DNA of 64,000 nucleotides, taken from Streptomyces sp. NBC_01235 (GTDB taxonomy: Bacteria > Actinomycetota > Actinomycetes > Streptomycetales > Streptomycetaceae). Positions 16,693 to 27,851 of this stretch are shown here, piece by piece. The position numbers were made by a program, and so were the translations under genes. The first letter of the stretch is position 1; every line of letters begins with the position of its first letter. The stretch is from assembly GCF_035989285.1 (NCBI RefSeq), contig NZ_CP108513.1, positions 3,224,001 to 3,288,000 of the forward strand, given 5' to 3'. The notes below the pieces were generated by a model that was not told the DNA's origin, did no database searches, and saw only the letters and a program-made list of their open reading frames with translations.

Positions 16693-19419
16693 CTAGTGCG
16701 CCGCCGACTCCCAGTCCGTGCCCGCGCCCACCGAGACACCGAGCGGGACGTTGAGGTGGACGGCGGCGGCCATCTCGCGGCGGACCAGTTCCTCCGCCGC
16801 CGCCCGCTCGCCGGGGGCGATCTCCAGGACGATTTCGTCGTGGACCTGGAGCAGCATGCGGGACTTGAGGTCCGCCGCGCGCAGGGCCGCGTCCACCTTC
16901 AGCATGGCGAGCTTGACGATGTCGGCCGCCGTGCCCTGGATCGGCGCGTTGAGGGCCATGCGCTCGGCCGCCTCGCGGCGCTGACGGTTGTCGCTGTTGA
17001 GGTCGGGCAGGTAGCGGCGGCGGCCGAACAACGTCGCCGTGTAACCCGTCGCCCGTGCCTCGTCGACCGCGCGGCGCAGGTAGTCCCGTACGCCGCCGAA
17101 CCGCTCGAAGTAGGCGTCCATCAGGGCACGGGCCTCGCCCGCGTCGATGTTCAGCTGCTGGGACAGACCGAACGCCGACAGGCCGTACGCCAGGCCGTAG
17201 GACATGGCCTTGATCTTGCGGCGCATCTCCGCGTCCACCGCGCCCGGCTCGACGCCGAACACCTGGGAGGCGGCCGTGGTGTGCAGGTCCTCGCCGGAGG
17301 TGAACGCCTCGATGAGGCCCTCGTCCTCGGAGAGATGGGCCATCACGCGCAGTTCGATCTGACTGTAGTCGGCCGTCATCAGGGACTCGAAGCCCTCGCC
17401 GACGACGAAGCCGCGGCGGATCGCCCGGCCCTCGTCCGTGCGGACGGGGATGTTCTGCAGGTTCGGGTCCGTGGACGACAGACGGCCCGTCGCGGCGACC
17501 GTCTGGTTGAACGTGGTGTGGATGCGGCCGTCGGCGGCGATCGTCTTGATCAGGCCCTCGACGGTGACGCGGAGCTTCGCCTGCTCGCGGTGGCGGAGCA
17601 TGACGACCGGCAGCTCGTTGTCGGTCTGCCCGGCGAGCCAGGCCAGCGCATCGGCGTCGGTGGTGTAGCCGGTCTTGGTCTTCTTCGTCTTCGGCAGGCC
17701 CAGTTCGCCGAAGAGGACCTCCTGGAGCTGCTTGGGCGAGCCCAGGTTGAACTCGTGCCCGGCCGCCGCGTGCGCCTCCTTCACGGCCTGCTGGACGGCG
17801 CCCGCGAACATCTGCTCCATGGCCTCCAGGTGGGCACGGTCGGCCGCGATGCCGTACCGCTCCATGCGGGCCAGGAGGGCGGAGGTGGGCAACTCCATGT
17901 CGCCCAGCAGGTCGGCCGCGCCGACCTCCTCCAGACGGCCCCGGAAGGCCTCGCCCAGGTCGACGATCGTGCGGGCCTGCACCATGAGGGCCTCGGCCTC
18001 GGCGCCGTCGTCCGCGCCGAAGGCGAGCTGGCCGTCGGCCGCGGCGGCCGGGGCCAGTTCACGGCCCAGGTACTCCAGGGACAGCGCGTCCAGGTCGAAG
18101 GAGCGGCGGCCCGGCTTGACCAGATAGGCGGCCAGAGCCGTGTCCATGGACATGCCGGCGACGGACCAGCCGTGCTCGGCGAAGACCCGCATCGCGCCCT
18201 TGCCGTTGTGCAGGACCTTGGGGCGGTCCTCGGCGGCGAGCCAGGCCACCCACGCGTTCTCGTCCGACTCGTCCAGCTCCGCCGGGTCGAACCAGGCGGC
18301 CGCTCCGCCTGCCGCGGCGAGCGCGACCTCGGCGACCGAGCCGGCGCCCAGCGCCCAGGTGTCGACGGTGGCGACACCGAGGGTCTCGGTGCCGTGCTCG
18401 GCGAGCCAGCCCGCCAGCTCGCCCGTGCCCAGCACCGCGCCGTCCAGCTCCACGCCACCGGTGACCACCGGCGTCGCCTCGGCCTCCTCGCCCCCCGGGT
18501 CGACGGCGAGCAGCCGCTCGCGCAGCGAGGGGTTCCTGATCTCCAGGGTGTCCAGAACCATCGCGACGGCCGTGCGGTCGTACGGGGCGCGCTCCAGGTC
18601 GCCGACCGCCTTGGGCAGCTCGACGTCACGGACCATCTCGGTGAGGCGGCGGTTGAGCTTGACGGCCTCCAGGTGGTCGCGCAGGTTCTGCCCGGCCTTG
18701 CCCTTGACCTCCTCGACCCGCTCTACGAGCTCCGCGAACGAACCGAACTGGTTGATCCACTTCGCGGCCGTCTTCTCACCGACGCCCGGGATGCCCGGAA
18801 GGTTGTCGGACGGGTCGCCGCGCAGGGCCGCGAAGTCGGGGTACTGGGCGGGCGTCAACCCGTACTTCTCGACGACCTTCTCCGGGGTGAACCGGGTCAG
18901 CTCCGAGACACCCTTCGTCGGATACAGCACCGTGGTGTGCTCGGACACCAACTGGAAGGAGTCGCGGTCGCCGGTGACGATCAGCACCTCGAAGCCGGCT
19001 GCCTCGGCCTGGGTGGCGAGCGTGGCGATGACGTCGTCCGCCTCGAAGCCGTCGACCGCGAACCGCGAGACGTGCATCGCGTCGAGCAGCTCGCCGATCA
19101 GCTCGACCTGCCCCTTGAACTCGTCGGGCGTCTTGGAGCGGTTCGCCTTGTACTCGGTGAACTCCTCGGAACGCCAGGTCTTGCGGGAGACGTCGAAGGC
19201 GACCGCGAAATGCGTGGGCGCCTCGTCACGCAGGGTGTTGGCCAGCATCGACGCGAAGCCGTAGATCGCGTTCGTCGGCTGGCCCGTCGCGGTGGTGAAG
19301 TTCTCCGCGGGCAGCGCGAAGAACGCGCGGTAGGCCAGCGAGTGCCCGTCCATGAGCATCAGGCGCGGGCGGCTCTCGCCGGAGGGGGTGTCGGTCTTCT
19401 TCGCTGCTGTCTCTGCCAC
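16693..19419 (-). CDS. polA: DNA polymerase I
   Basis: Family A DNA polymerase, 908 residues, for repair synthesis and Okazaki-fragment maturation. Residues ~15-310 are the 5' nuclease (LMLMDGHSLAYRAFFAL, then DGFEADDVIATLA and GVGEKTAAKWI in the helix-hairpin-helix). A central 3'-5' exonuclease-like region (~330-500) lacks the Asp/Glu metal ligands of E. coli Pol I, so proofreading is probably absent, as in other actinobacterial PolA. The polymerase domain has motif A (DYSQIELRVMAHLSEDE), motif B (RRKIKAMSYGLAYGLS) and motif C (QVHDEIV). GTG 19419 gives VAETAAKKTD, the usual Streptomyces N-terminus; a longer reading to 19449 is possible. It is divergent from the oxidoreductase gene. Confidence 0.97.
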   Translation of the reverse strand: MAETAAKKTDTPSGESRPRLMLMDGHSLAYRAFFALPAENFTTATGQPTNAIYGFASMLANTLRDEAPTHFAVAFDVSRKTWRSEEFTEYKANRSKTPDEFKGQVELIGELLDAMHVSRFAVDGFEADDVIATLATQAEAAGFEVLIVTGDRDSFQLVSEHTTVLYPTKGVSELTRFTPEKVVEKYGLTPAQYPDFAALRGDPSDNLPGIPGVGEKTAAKWINQFGSFAELVERVEEVKGKAGQNLRDHLEAVKLNRRLTEMVRDVELPKAVGDLERAPYDRTAVAMVLDTLEIRNPSLRERLLAVDPGGEEAEATPVVTGGVELDGAVLGTGELAGWLAEHGTETLGVATVDTWALGAGSVAEVALAAAGGAAAWFDPAELDESDENAWVAWLAAEDRPKVLHNGKGAMRVFAEHGWSVAGMSMDTALAAYLVKPGRRSFDLDALSLEYLGRELAPAAAADGQLAFGADDGAEAEALMVQARTIVDLGEAFRGRLEEVGAADLLGDMELPTSALLARMERYGIAADRAHLEAMEQMFAGAVQQAVKEAHAAAGHEFNLGSPKQLQEVLFGELGLPKTKKTKTGYTTDADALAWLAGQTDNELPVVMLRHREQAKLRVTVEGLIKTIAADGRIHTTFNQTVAATGRLSSTDPNLQNIPVRTDEGRAIRRGFVVGEGFESLMTADYSQIELRVMAHLSEDEGLIEAFTSGEDLHTTAASQVFGVEPGAVDAEMRRKIKAMSYGLAYGLSAFGLSQQLNIDAGEARALMDAYFERFGGVRDYLRRAVDEARATGYTATLFGRRRYLPDLNSDNRQRREAAERMALNAPIQGTAADIVKLAMLKVDAALRAADLKSRMLLQVHDEIVLEIAPGERAAAEELVRREMAAAVHLNVPLGVSVGAGTDWESAAH

Positions 19420-19555
19420 GCCCCCGATCCTGCCACGCCCCACTGACACTCGGCCCCGGCCGCCGCCCAGGGCCCCGCCCGCACGTGAACGCCGTCACCG
19501 CCCCGTGCGAGGATCGTGGAGGTGTGCGACACAGGTGAGCGAAGGAGAGCGCGCG

Positions 19556-21835
<2,280 letters not shown>

Positions 21836-21885
21836 GCGTTTGCTTAAGTCACGCTGGACTGTGATCGACGAACGGAGCCGGCCCC

Positions 21886-22350
21886 ATGGGCGAGCAGCAG
21901 CACGTGAAGTTCCCGCAAGAGGTCATCGACGAGTACGCGGCGCTCGGCGTCGACCTGCCCGCCCTGTTCTCCGCCGGGCACCTCGGCACCCGCATGGGCG
22001 TGGAGATCGTCGAGGCCTCCGCGGACCGGGTCGTCGGCACCATGCCGGTCGAAGGCAACACCCAGCCCTACGGACTGCTGCACGGCGGCGCCTCCGCGGT
22101 CCTCGCCGAGACCCTCGGCTCGGTCGGCTCCATGCTGCACGCCGGCAGCTCCAAGCTCGCCGTCGGCGTCGACCTGAACTGCACCCATCACCGAGGCGTG
22201 CGCGCCGGCCTCGTCACCGGCGTGGCCACACCCGTGCACCGGGGGCGCACCACGGCGACGTACGAGATCGTCATCAGTGACGAGGAGGGGCGGCGGGTGT
22301 GCACCGCGCGGCTGACCTGTCTGCTGCGCGACGCCCGCGCGGCGGGCTGA
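21886..22350 (+). CDS. Hot-dog fold thioesterase (PaaI/MenI-like)
   Basis: A 154-residue single hot-dog domain protein. The motif PYGLLHGGASAVLAETLGS (about residues 64-82) includes the HGG signature and the catalytic Glu/Asp position of the PaaI/YdiI/MenI group, which hydrolyse aromatic acyl-CoAs, including 1,4-dihydroxy-2-naphthoyl-CoA in menaquinone synthesis. Length is typical. It lies 50 bp after the oxidoreductase gene on the same strand. The exact acyl-CoA substrate cannot be told from sequence. Confidence 0.85.
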   Translation: MGEQQHVKFPQEVIDEYAALGVDLPALFSAGHLGTRMGVEIVEASADRVVGTMPVEGNTQPYGLLHGGASAVLAETLGSVGSMLHAGSSKLAVGVDLNCTHHRGVRAGLVTGVATPVHRGRTTATYEIVISDEEGRRVCTARLTCLLRDARAAG

Positions 22351-22388
22351 CGGCCGTGGTGTCCCAAAAGGCCACGCGCGCGTGCCCG

Positions 22389-22418
22389 TTGCTCCCCGCC
22401 ACCCCGGCGGCCTAGCGT
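22389..22418 (+). promoter_or_regulatory. Possible promoter for a leaderless transcript
   Basis: TTGCTC (22389-22394), an 18-bp spacer and TAGCGT (22413-22418) end six bases before ATG 22425. That places transcription start at or next to the start codon, and no Shine-Dalgarno sequence is present. This fits a leaderless mRNA. Confidence 0.5.
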
Positions 22419-22424
22419 CGGGGC

Positions 22425-22826
22425 ATGACCACGGGAGGCTCCCCCCGGGCGGGGGCGACGGCGCGGCTGCCCGAACCGGCGCTGCCGGCAGGGGTGTTGG
22501 CGGCCGACCCCGGCGCCTCCGACAGCGCCGACGCCGTCGGCACCCCCGCCCCCTCCCCGTCCACCACCTCGCCCGAGGAGCCGTGCACCCGCATCGTCAC
22601 CCACTGGTCGCGCGAGGTCCTGGACAGCACCACGTACGGGGACGGCCCGTCGATGGGGCTGCCCAACGGCCAGTACGACATCCCGCGGACCGTCGTGGAC
22701 GCCGTGCGGGCCGCGAAGAAGGGCCAAGGAGCCCACGCCGCGGACGAGTTGAGCGACCGCGAGGCCCGCGGCGGCTGCGCCGACCGGTACCGCACGGGCG
22801 GACCGGGCAAGGACCCCTGGCAGTGA
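22425..22826 (+). CDS. Hypothetical protein
   Basis: A 133-residue protein without a recognised domain. The first ~50 residues are Ala/Pro/Ser-rich and probably disordered; the rest is more ordered (TRIVTHWSREVLDSTTYGDG, then YDIPRTVVDAVRAAKKG). No signal peptide or membrane helix. It appears leaderless (no Shine-Dalgarno; TAGCGT just upstream). Its stop overlaps the GTG of the next gene as GTGA, so the two are coupled. Confidence 0.7.
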   Translation: MTTGGSPRAGATARLPEPALPAGVLAADPGASDSADAVGTPAPSPSTTSPEEPCTRIVTHWSREVLDSTTYGDGPSMGLPNGQYDIPRTVVDAVRAAKKGQGAHAADELSDREARGGCADRYRTGGPGKDPWQ

Positions 22827-23459
22827 GCGGCATCGGCCCCAGCGGCATCGGCCCCGTGGAGCCCGGCGAGGGCACGGACACCCGCCCATGGGACGCGCCC
22901 GCGCCCGCCCCCCGCCCACCCGTCCCCCGCCCACTCGCCCGCCTCTACGCCACTCACCGCCGGGCCGCACGCGCCGCCCTGGCCGCGGCGCTCCTCCTCG
23001 CGGGCGGCGGCTACCTGTACGCGACCCGGCCCCACGACGCCGAACCACCCACGCCCGCACCGCCGTTCCCCTCCCAGGTGGTGGACGTCAGCTACCTCGG
23101 CGAGATCGCCGTACCGCCCGGCACCCGGCCGCGCACCTTCGCCTTCGAGGTACTGCTCACCGTGGACGCCGGCCCGCCGGTCACCGTGACCCGGCTGAAC
23201 CAGCCGTACGCCGGGCTCTCCCTGACCTCGGCCCCGTCGCCGCCTTTCCGCACAAAGGCGGGTTCCTCCCGCAAGATCGCCATCACCATGCATGTATCGG
23301 AATGCGGAAAAGTACCGGAGAACGCCGGACTCCCTTTCCTGGACGTAACTCTACGTAATGCACGCGCAATACGAGTCCCACAGTTTCATCCTGGGGACGC
23401 ACTATGCGCAGGACCTCTCCGAAGCCCTGCAAGTCGCCTGCAGCAACGATTCCAGGTAA
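22823..23459 (+). pseudogene. Single-pass secreted/membrane hypothetical protein, frameshifted near the C-terminus
   Basis: GTG 22823 overlaps the preceding stop. The product has a Pro-rich cytoplasmic start, a membrane anchor (ARAALAAALLLAGGGYLYA) and an extracytoplasmic domain to about DVTLRNARAI (23371). In the original frame the sequence then turns into low-quality Pro/His/Ser-rich text running to 23647. Skipping one base (C at 23372) instead gives ESHSFILGTHYAQDLSEALQ followed by VACSNDSR and TAA at 23457-23459, which looks like a natural end and supplies a second Cys. I infer a one-base insertion (or equivalent) or a sequencing error. If undamaged the product would be about 212 residues. 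Function unknown; paired with the upstream hypothetical gene. Confidence 0.6.
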
Positions 23460-23746
23460 TCACCAAAACGCCTGAGACGCCTGAACCCGTCCGGGTTCAT
23501 CCTGCACGTTCTCACCATGTGGACAGGGCGAATCGGCCTGAATTCCACCGTTCCACCCACCAAGTACCGCTCTGCATTACCTCGTGTCATAACAAGAGCG
23601 TCACAGCCTTCGTCAGACCCTCCTCCCCGTCACCTCCACCCGCTTAGAGTCACGCCCAGTCACCGCACGGCCGGAAAACCCCTCCGGCCCAGCGCTCGAC
23701 TCGGCCTCTTCCAGGGGGGAGAGCCGCCCAGGGAAAGGACTGGAAC
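23460..23746 (+). other. Intergenic region upstream of the liv operon
   Basis: 287 bp of lower GC and no coding signature. A short hairpin, TGAACCC-GTCC-GGGTTCA (23482-23499), may terminate the upstream gene. TAGAGT near 23645 could be a -10 element, but I see no matching -35. A Shine-Dalgarno-like GGGAAAGGA precedes GTG 23747. Confidence 0.35.
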
Positions 23747-24973
23747 GTGCGTCAACGTTCGCTCATCGCCATCACCGCCGCGCTGTCCGCGGGAGCACTC
23801 ACCCTCACCGCCTGCGGCTCGCGCGACAGCGACGACAAGGGCTCCGACAGCGGCGGCACCACCGTCACCATCGGTGTCGACGCTCCGCTGACCGGCGACC
23901 TGTCCGCCATGGGCCTCGGCATCAAGAACTCGGCCGACCTGGCGGTCAAGAACGCCAACAAGCAGAAGTACGTCGACGGCGTCACCTTCAAGATCGAGGC
24001 CAAGGACGACCAGGCCCAGCCCTCCGCCGGCCAGCAGAACGCCGCCGCCCTGGTCGCCGACAAGACCGTCCTCGGTGTCGTCGGCCCGCTGAACTCCTCC
24101 GTCGCCGAGTCGATGCAGAAGGTCTTCGACGACGCCAAACTCGTCGAGATCTCCCCCGCCAACACCGGCCCCTCCCTCACCCAGGGCGCCGACTGGCAGA
24201 CCAAGAAGGTGCGCGGCTACAAGTCGTACTTCCGCACCGCGACCACGGACGCCATCCAGGGCCCGTTCGCCGCGCAGTACGTCTTCAACGACGCCAAGAA
24301 GAAGAAGGTCTTCGTCATCGACGACAAGAAGACCTACGGCGCGGGCCTCGCCGGCACCTTCACCGACGAGTTCAAGAAGCTCGGCGGCACCGTCGTCGGC
24401 ACCCAGCACATCAACCCGGACACCAAGGACTTCTCCGCGGTCGCCACCGAGGTCAAGAACTCCGGCGCCGACGTCGTCTACTACGGCGGCGAATACCCGC
24501 AGGCCGGCCCCCTCAGCAAGCAGATCAAGGCCGCCGGCGCCAAGATCCCGCTGGTCGGCGGTGACGGCATCAACTCCGCCGACTACATCCCGCTCGCCGG
24601 CGCCAGCGCCACCGGTGACCTGTCCACCTCCGTCGGCGCCCCCGTCGAGGAGCTCGCCTCCGCCAAGCAGTTCGTCGCCGACTACAAGGCCGCCGACTAC
24701 AAGGACGCGTACTCCGCTTACGGCGGTTACTCCTACGACTCCGCCTGGGCCATCATCGAGGCCGTCAAGAAGGTCGTCGAGGACAACGACGGCAAGCTGC
24801 CCGACGACGCCCGCGCCAAGATCACCGCCGCGGTCCAGAACGTCTCCTTCGACGGTGTGACCGGCAAGGTCGCCTTCGACGAGTACGGCGACGCCACCAA
24901 CAAGCAGCTCACCGTCTACGCCGTCGAGAACGGCGCGTGGAAGGCCGTCAAGTCCGGCACCTTCACCGGCTGA
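23747..24973 (+). CDS. Branched-chain amino acid ABC transporter, substrate-binding lipoprotein
   Basis: A 408-residue periplasmic-binding-fold lipoprotein of the LivJ/LivK family. The signal peptide ends in a lipobox, TLTAC, with lipidation at Cys23, followed by a charged linker. The mature part opens VTIGVDAPLTGDLSAMGLGI, the classic Peripla_BP_6 start, and includes KDDQAQPSAGQQNAAALV and VVGPLNSSVAESMQ. It captures leucine, isoleucine, valine or related compounds outside the membrane and delivers them to LivHM. It is the first gene of the liv operon, with a 111-bp gap before livH. Start GTG 23747 follows GGGAAAGGA. Confidence 0.95.
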   Translation: MRQRSLIAITAALSAGALTLTACGSRDSDDKGSDSGGTTVTIGVDAPLTGDLSAMGLGIKNSADLAVKNANKQKYVDGVTFKIEAKDDQAQPSAGQQNAAALVADKTVLGVVGPLNSSVAESMQKVFDDAKLVEISPANTGPSLTQGADWQTKKVRGYKSYFRTATTDAIQGPFAAQYVFNDAKKKKVFVIDDKKTYGAGLAGTFTDEFKKLGGTVVGTQHINPDTKDFSAVATEVKNSGADVVYYGGEYPQAGPLSKQIKAAGAKIPLVGGDGINSADYIPLAGASATGDLSTSVGAPVEELASAKQFVADYKAADYKDAYSAYGGYSYDSAWAIIEAVKKVVEDNDGKLPDDARAKITAAVQNVSFDGVTGKVAFDEYGDATNKQLTVYAVENGAWKAVKSGTFTG

Positions 24974-25084
24974 CCCACACCCGCACCACAGCTGAGCCGC
25001 GCGGGGCGCTGTTCCACTGGCGCCCCGCGCGGACTCGCATCCGGCCCCCCGTCGAAACATCCGAACCGTCTCGGAGGACATGCG

Positions 25085-26017
25085 GTGAACGAACTGCCGC
25101 AGCAGCTGGTCAACGGCCTGCTACTGGGATCCATGTACGGGCTAGTCGCCATCGGCTACACAATGGTCTATGGCATCGTCCAGCTCATCAACTTCGCCCA
25201 CGGCGAGATCTTCATGACCGGAGCGTTCGGCGCTCTCACGGTCTACTTCTACATCCTGCCCGACGGCACATCCATGGCGATCGCCCTGCCCCTGATGCTC
25301 GTCGGAGCCGTCATGGTCTCCGTCACCATCGCCGTAGGAGCGGAACGGTTCGCCTACCGCCCCCTCCGCAACGCACCACGCCTCGCCCCCCTCATCACCG
25401 CCATCGGCCTCTCCCTCGCCCTCCAGCAGGCCGTCTGGGCCTGGTACCCCGAGGCCAAGTCCGCCCGCGTCTTCCCCCAGATCGACGGCGGCCCCTTCAA
25501 CATCGGCAACGTCACCATCCAGACCGGTGACATCTTCCTGCTCGTCGCCGCCCCCATCAGCATGGGCATCCTCGCCTACTTCGTCATGAAGACCCGCACC
25601 GGCCGCGGCATGCAGGCCACCGCCCAGGACCCCGACACCGCCAAGCTCATGGGTGTCAACACCGACCGCATCATCGTGATCGCCTTCGCACTCGGCGCCA
25701 CCTTCGCCGCCGTCGGAGCCGTCGCCTACGGCCTCAAGTACGGCCAGATCTCCTTCACGATGGGCTTCATCCTCGGCCTCAAGGCCTTCACCGCGGCCGT
25801 CCTCGGTGGCATCGGCAACATCTACGGGGCCATGATCGGAGGCGTCGTCCTCGGCATCGCCGAGACCATCGCCACCGCCTACATCGCCGACATCCCCGGC
25901 ATGGACAAGTTCGGCAGCCAGTCCTGGGCCGACGTCTGGGCCTTCGTACTCCTCATCCTCGTGCTCCTGCTGCGGCCCCAGGGCCTGCTCGGCGAGCGCG
26001 TCGCTGACAGGGCGTGA
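25085..26017 (+). CDS. livH: Branched-chain amino acid ABC permease LivH
   Basis: A 310-residue inner-membrane permease with about eight helices. The N-terminus QLVNGLLLGSMYGLVAIGYT followed by INFAHGEIFM is the LivH signature, and MQATAQDPDTAKLMGVN is the cytoplasmic EAA-like coupling loop that contacts the ATPases. GTG 25085 follows CGGAGGAC. The TGA overlaps the GTG of livM, so the permeases are translationally coupled. Confidence 0.95.
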   Translation: MNELPQQLVNGLLLGSMYGLVAIGYTMVYGIVQLINFAHGEIFMTGAFGALTVYFYILPDGTSMAIALPLMLVGAVMVSVTIAVGAERFAYRPLRNAPRLAPLITAIGLSLALQQAVWAWYPEAKSARVFPQIDGGPFNIGNVTIQTGDIFLLVAAPISMGILAYFVMKTRTGRGMQATAQDPDTAKLMGVNTDRIIVIAFALGATFAAVGAVAYGLKYGQISFTMGFILGLKAFTAAVLGGIGNIYGAMIGGVVLGIAETIATAYIADIPGMDKFGSQSWADVWAFVLLILVLLLRPQGLLGERVADRA

Positions 26018-27846
26018 CACCGATGACGACACAGACCACCACAACCGAAGCACCCGGCACGACCACCGCCACCCGAGCCGGCCTCATCGGCGTCCCCGAG
26101 AACATCGGCCGCGCCCTCGCCACCGGCGGCGGCATCCTCACCATCATCTCCACCTTCCTCGCCTGGACCTGGACCTCCACCTTCCCCGGCGACCTCACCG
26201 TCTACGGCTACCCCGGCGGCCTGCAGGTCCTCGTCCTCATCGGCGGCGCCCTCACCACCCTCTTCGCCCTCGCCTCCTACGGCATCAAGGGCCTTCGCTG
26301 GCTCGTCCCCGCCGGCGCCGACGGCGCCGTCAAGTTCGCCGCCCTCGCCACCTTCGCCACCAGCTGGTACACGGTCATCGCCATCAGCGCCGACCTCGGC
26401 GGCATCGTCAACCTCGAAGCCGGCGGCTACATCGTCGCCATAGGCAGCCTCACCGCCTTCCTCGGCGCCCTCGCCCTGCCCTTCGAACACCCCGAGCCCG
26501 ACCCCATCGACCCCGACGACACGTCGTGGGAGCACACCAGGCACAAGGCCGCCCACCAGTGGGCCACCATCAAGGCCGCCTTCGGCTCCGGCACCGCCCG
26601 CCCCGTCGGCAAGCTCCCCGCCTACGCCGAAATCCTCATCATCGTCGCCGTCCTCGCCCTCGGCCTCACCGTCTTCACCTACGGCATCGGCACCGAGTAC
26701 GACGAACTGTTCGTGGGCTTCCTCATCACCACCGGCTTCGGCTTCGCCGCACTCAACAAGTCCGGCCTCGTCGCCCAGGCCAGCCAGATCACCGCCCGGC
26801 ACCAGAACATCACCATCTGCGGCGCCTTCATCACCGCGGCCCTCTTCCCCTTCACCCAGACCGACGACCAGTACGCGACCCTCGGCGTCTACATCCTCAT
26901 CTTCGCCACCGTCGCCCTCGGCCTGAACATCGTCGTCGGCCTCGCCGGCCTCCTCGACCTCGGCTACGTCGCCTTCCTCGGCGTCGGCGCCTACGCCGCG
27001 TCCATGGTCTCCGGCGCCCCCAGCTCCCCCTTCGACGTGCACTTCCCCTTCTGGGCAGCCGCACTCGTCGGCGCCGCCGCCTCCCTCGTCTTCGGCGTCC
27101 TCATCGGCGCCCCGACCCTGCGACTGCGCGGCGACTACCTCGCCATCGTCACCCTCGGCTTCGGCGAGATCTTCCGCATCACCGCCAACAACCTCGACGG
27201 CACCTCCGGCCCCGACATCACCAACGGCTCCAACGGCATCTCCTCCATCCCGAACCTCGACGTCCTCGGGTTCGACTTCGGAGTCGTCCACGACATCGCC
27301 GGCTTCAGCATCGGCCGCTTCGCCAACTACTTCTTCCTGATGCTGATCATCACCGCCGTCGTCGTCCTCGTCTTCCGACGCAGCGGCGACTCCCGCATCG
27401 GCCGCGCCTGGGTCGCCATCCGCGAGGACGAGACCGCCGCCCTCGCCATGGGCATCAACGGCTTCCGCGTCAAACTCATCGCCTTCGCCGTCGGCGCCTC
27501 CCTCGCAGGACTCGCCGGCACCGTCCAGGCCCACGTGACCTACACCGTCACCCCCGAGCAGTACCTCTTCGCCGGACCCATCCCGCCCAACTCCGCCTTC
27601 CTCCTCGCCGCAGTCGTCCTCGGCGGCATGGGCACCATCGGCGGACCCCTCATCGGCGCCTCACTGCTCTTCCTCATCCCCAACAAACTCCAGTTCCTCG
27701 GCGACTACCAGCTCTTCGCCTTCGGCCTCGCACTCATCCTGCTGATGCGCTTCCGCCCCGAGGGCCTCATCCCCAACCGGCGCCGCCAGCTCGAGTTCCA
27801 CGAGGAGGCGGAAGCACCCACCGTCCTCACGAAGGCAGGGGCCTGA
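26014..27846 (+). CDS. livM: Branched-chain amino acid ABC permease LivM, long form
   Basis: A 610-residue LivM permease. The C-terminal half (~290-600) is the canonical LivM: GVYILIFATVALGLNIVVGLAGLLDLG, TLRLRGDYLAIVTLGFGEI and the coupling loop VAIREDETAALAMGIN. The first ~280 residues are an extra membrane region with about six to seven helices (for example ILTIISTFLAWTWTSTF) and a charged loop (HPEPDPIDPDDTSWEHTRHK), making it nearly twice the length of E. coli LivM. Such extended LivM proteins occur in Streptomyces. Start GTG 26014 overlaps the livH stop; ATG 26023 is an alternative. Confidence 0.93.
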   Translation: MTPMTTQTTTTEAPGTTTATRAGLIGVPENIGRALATGGGILTIISTFLAWTWTSTFPGDLTVYGYPGGLQVLVLIGGALTTLFALASYGIKGLRWLVPAGADGAVKFAALATFATSWYTVIAISADLGGIVNLEAGGYIVAIGSLTAFLGALALPFEHPEPDPIDPDDTSWEHTRHKAAHQWATIKAAFGSGTARPVGKLPAYAEILIIVAVLALGLTVFTYGIGTEYDELFVGFLITTGFGFAALNKSGLVAQASQITARHQNITICGAFITAALFPFTQTDDQYATLGVYILIFATVALGLNIVVGLAGLLDLGYVAFLGVGAYAASMVSGAPSSPFDVHFPFWAAALVGAAASLVFGVLIGAPTLRLRGDYLAIVTLGFGEIFRITANNLDGTSGPDITNGSNGISSIPNLDVLGFDFGVVHDIAGFSIGRFANYFFLMLIITAVVVLVFRRSGDSRIGRAWVAIREDETAALAMGINGFRVKLIAFAVGASLAGLAGTVQAHVTYTVTPEQYLFAGPIPPNSAFLLAAVVLGGMGTIGGPLIGASLLFLIPNKLQFLGDYQLFAFGLALILLMRFRPEGLIPNRRRQLEFHEEAEAPTVLTKAGA

Positions 27847-27851
27847 CCACC

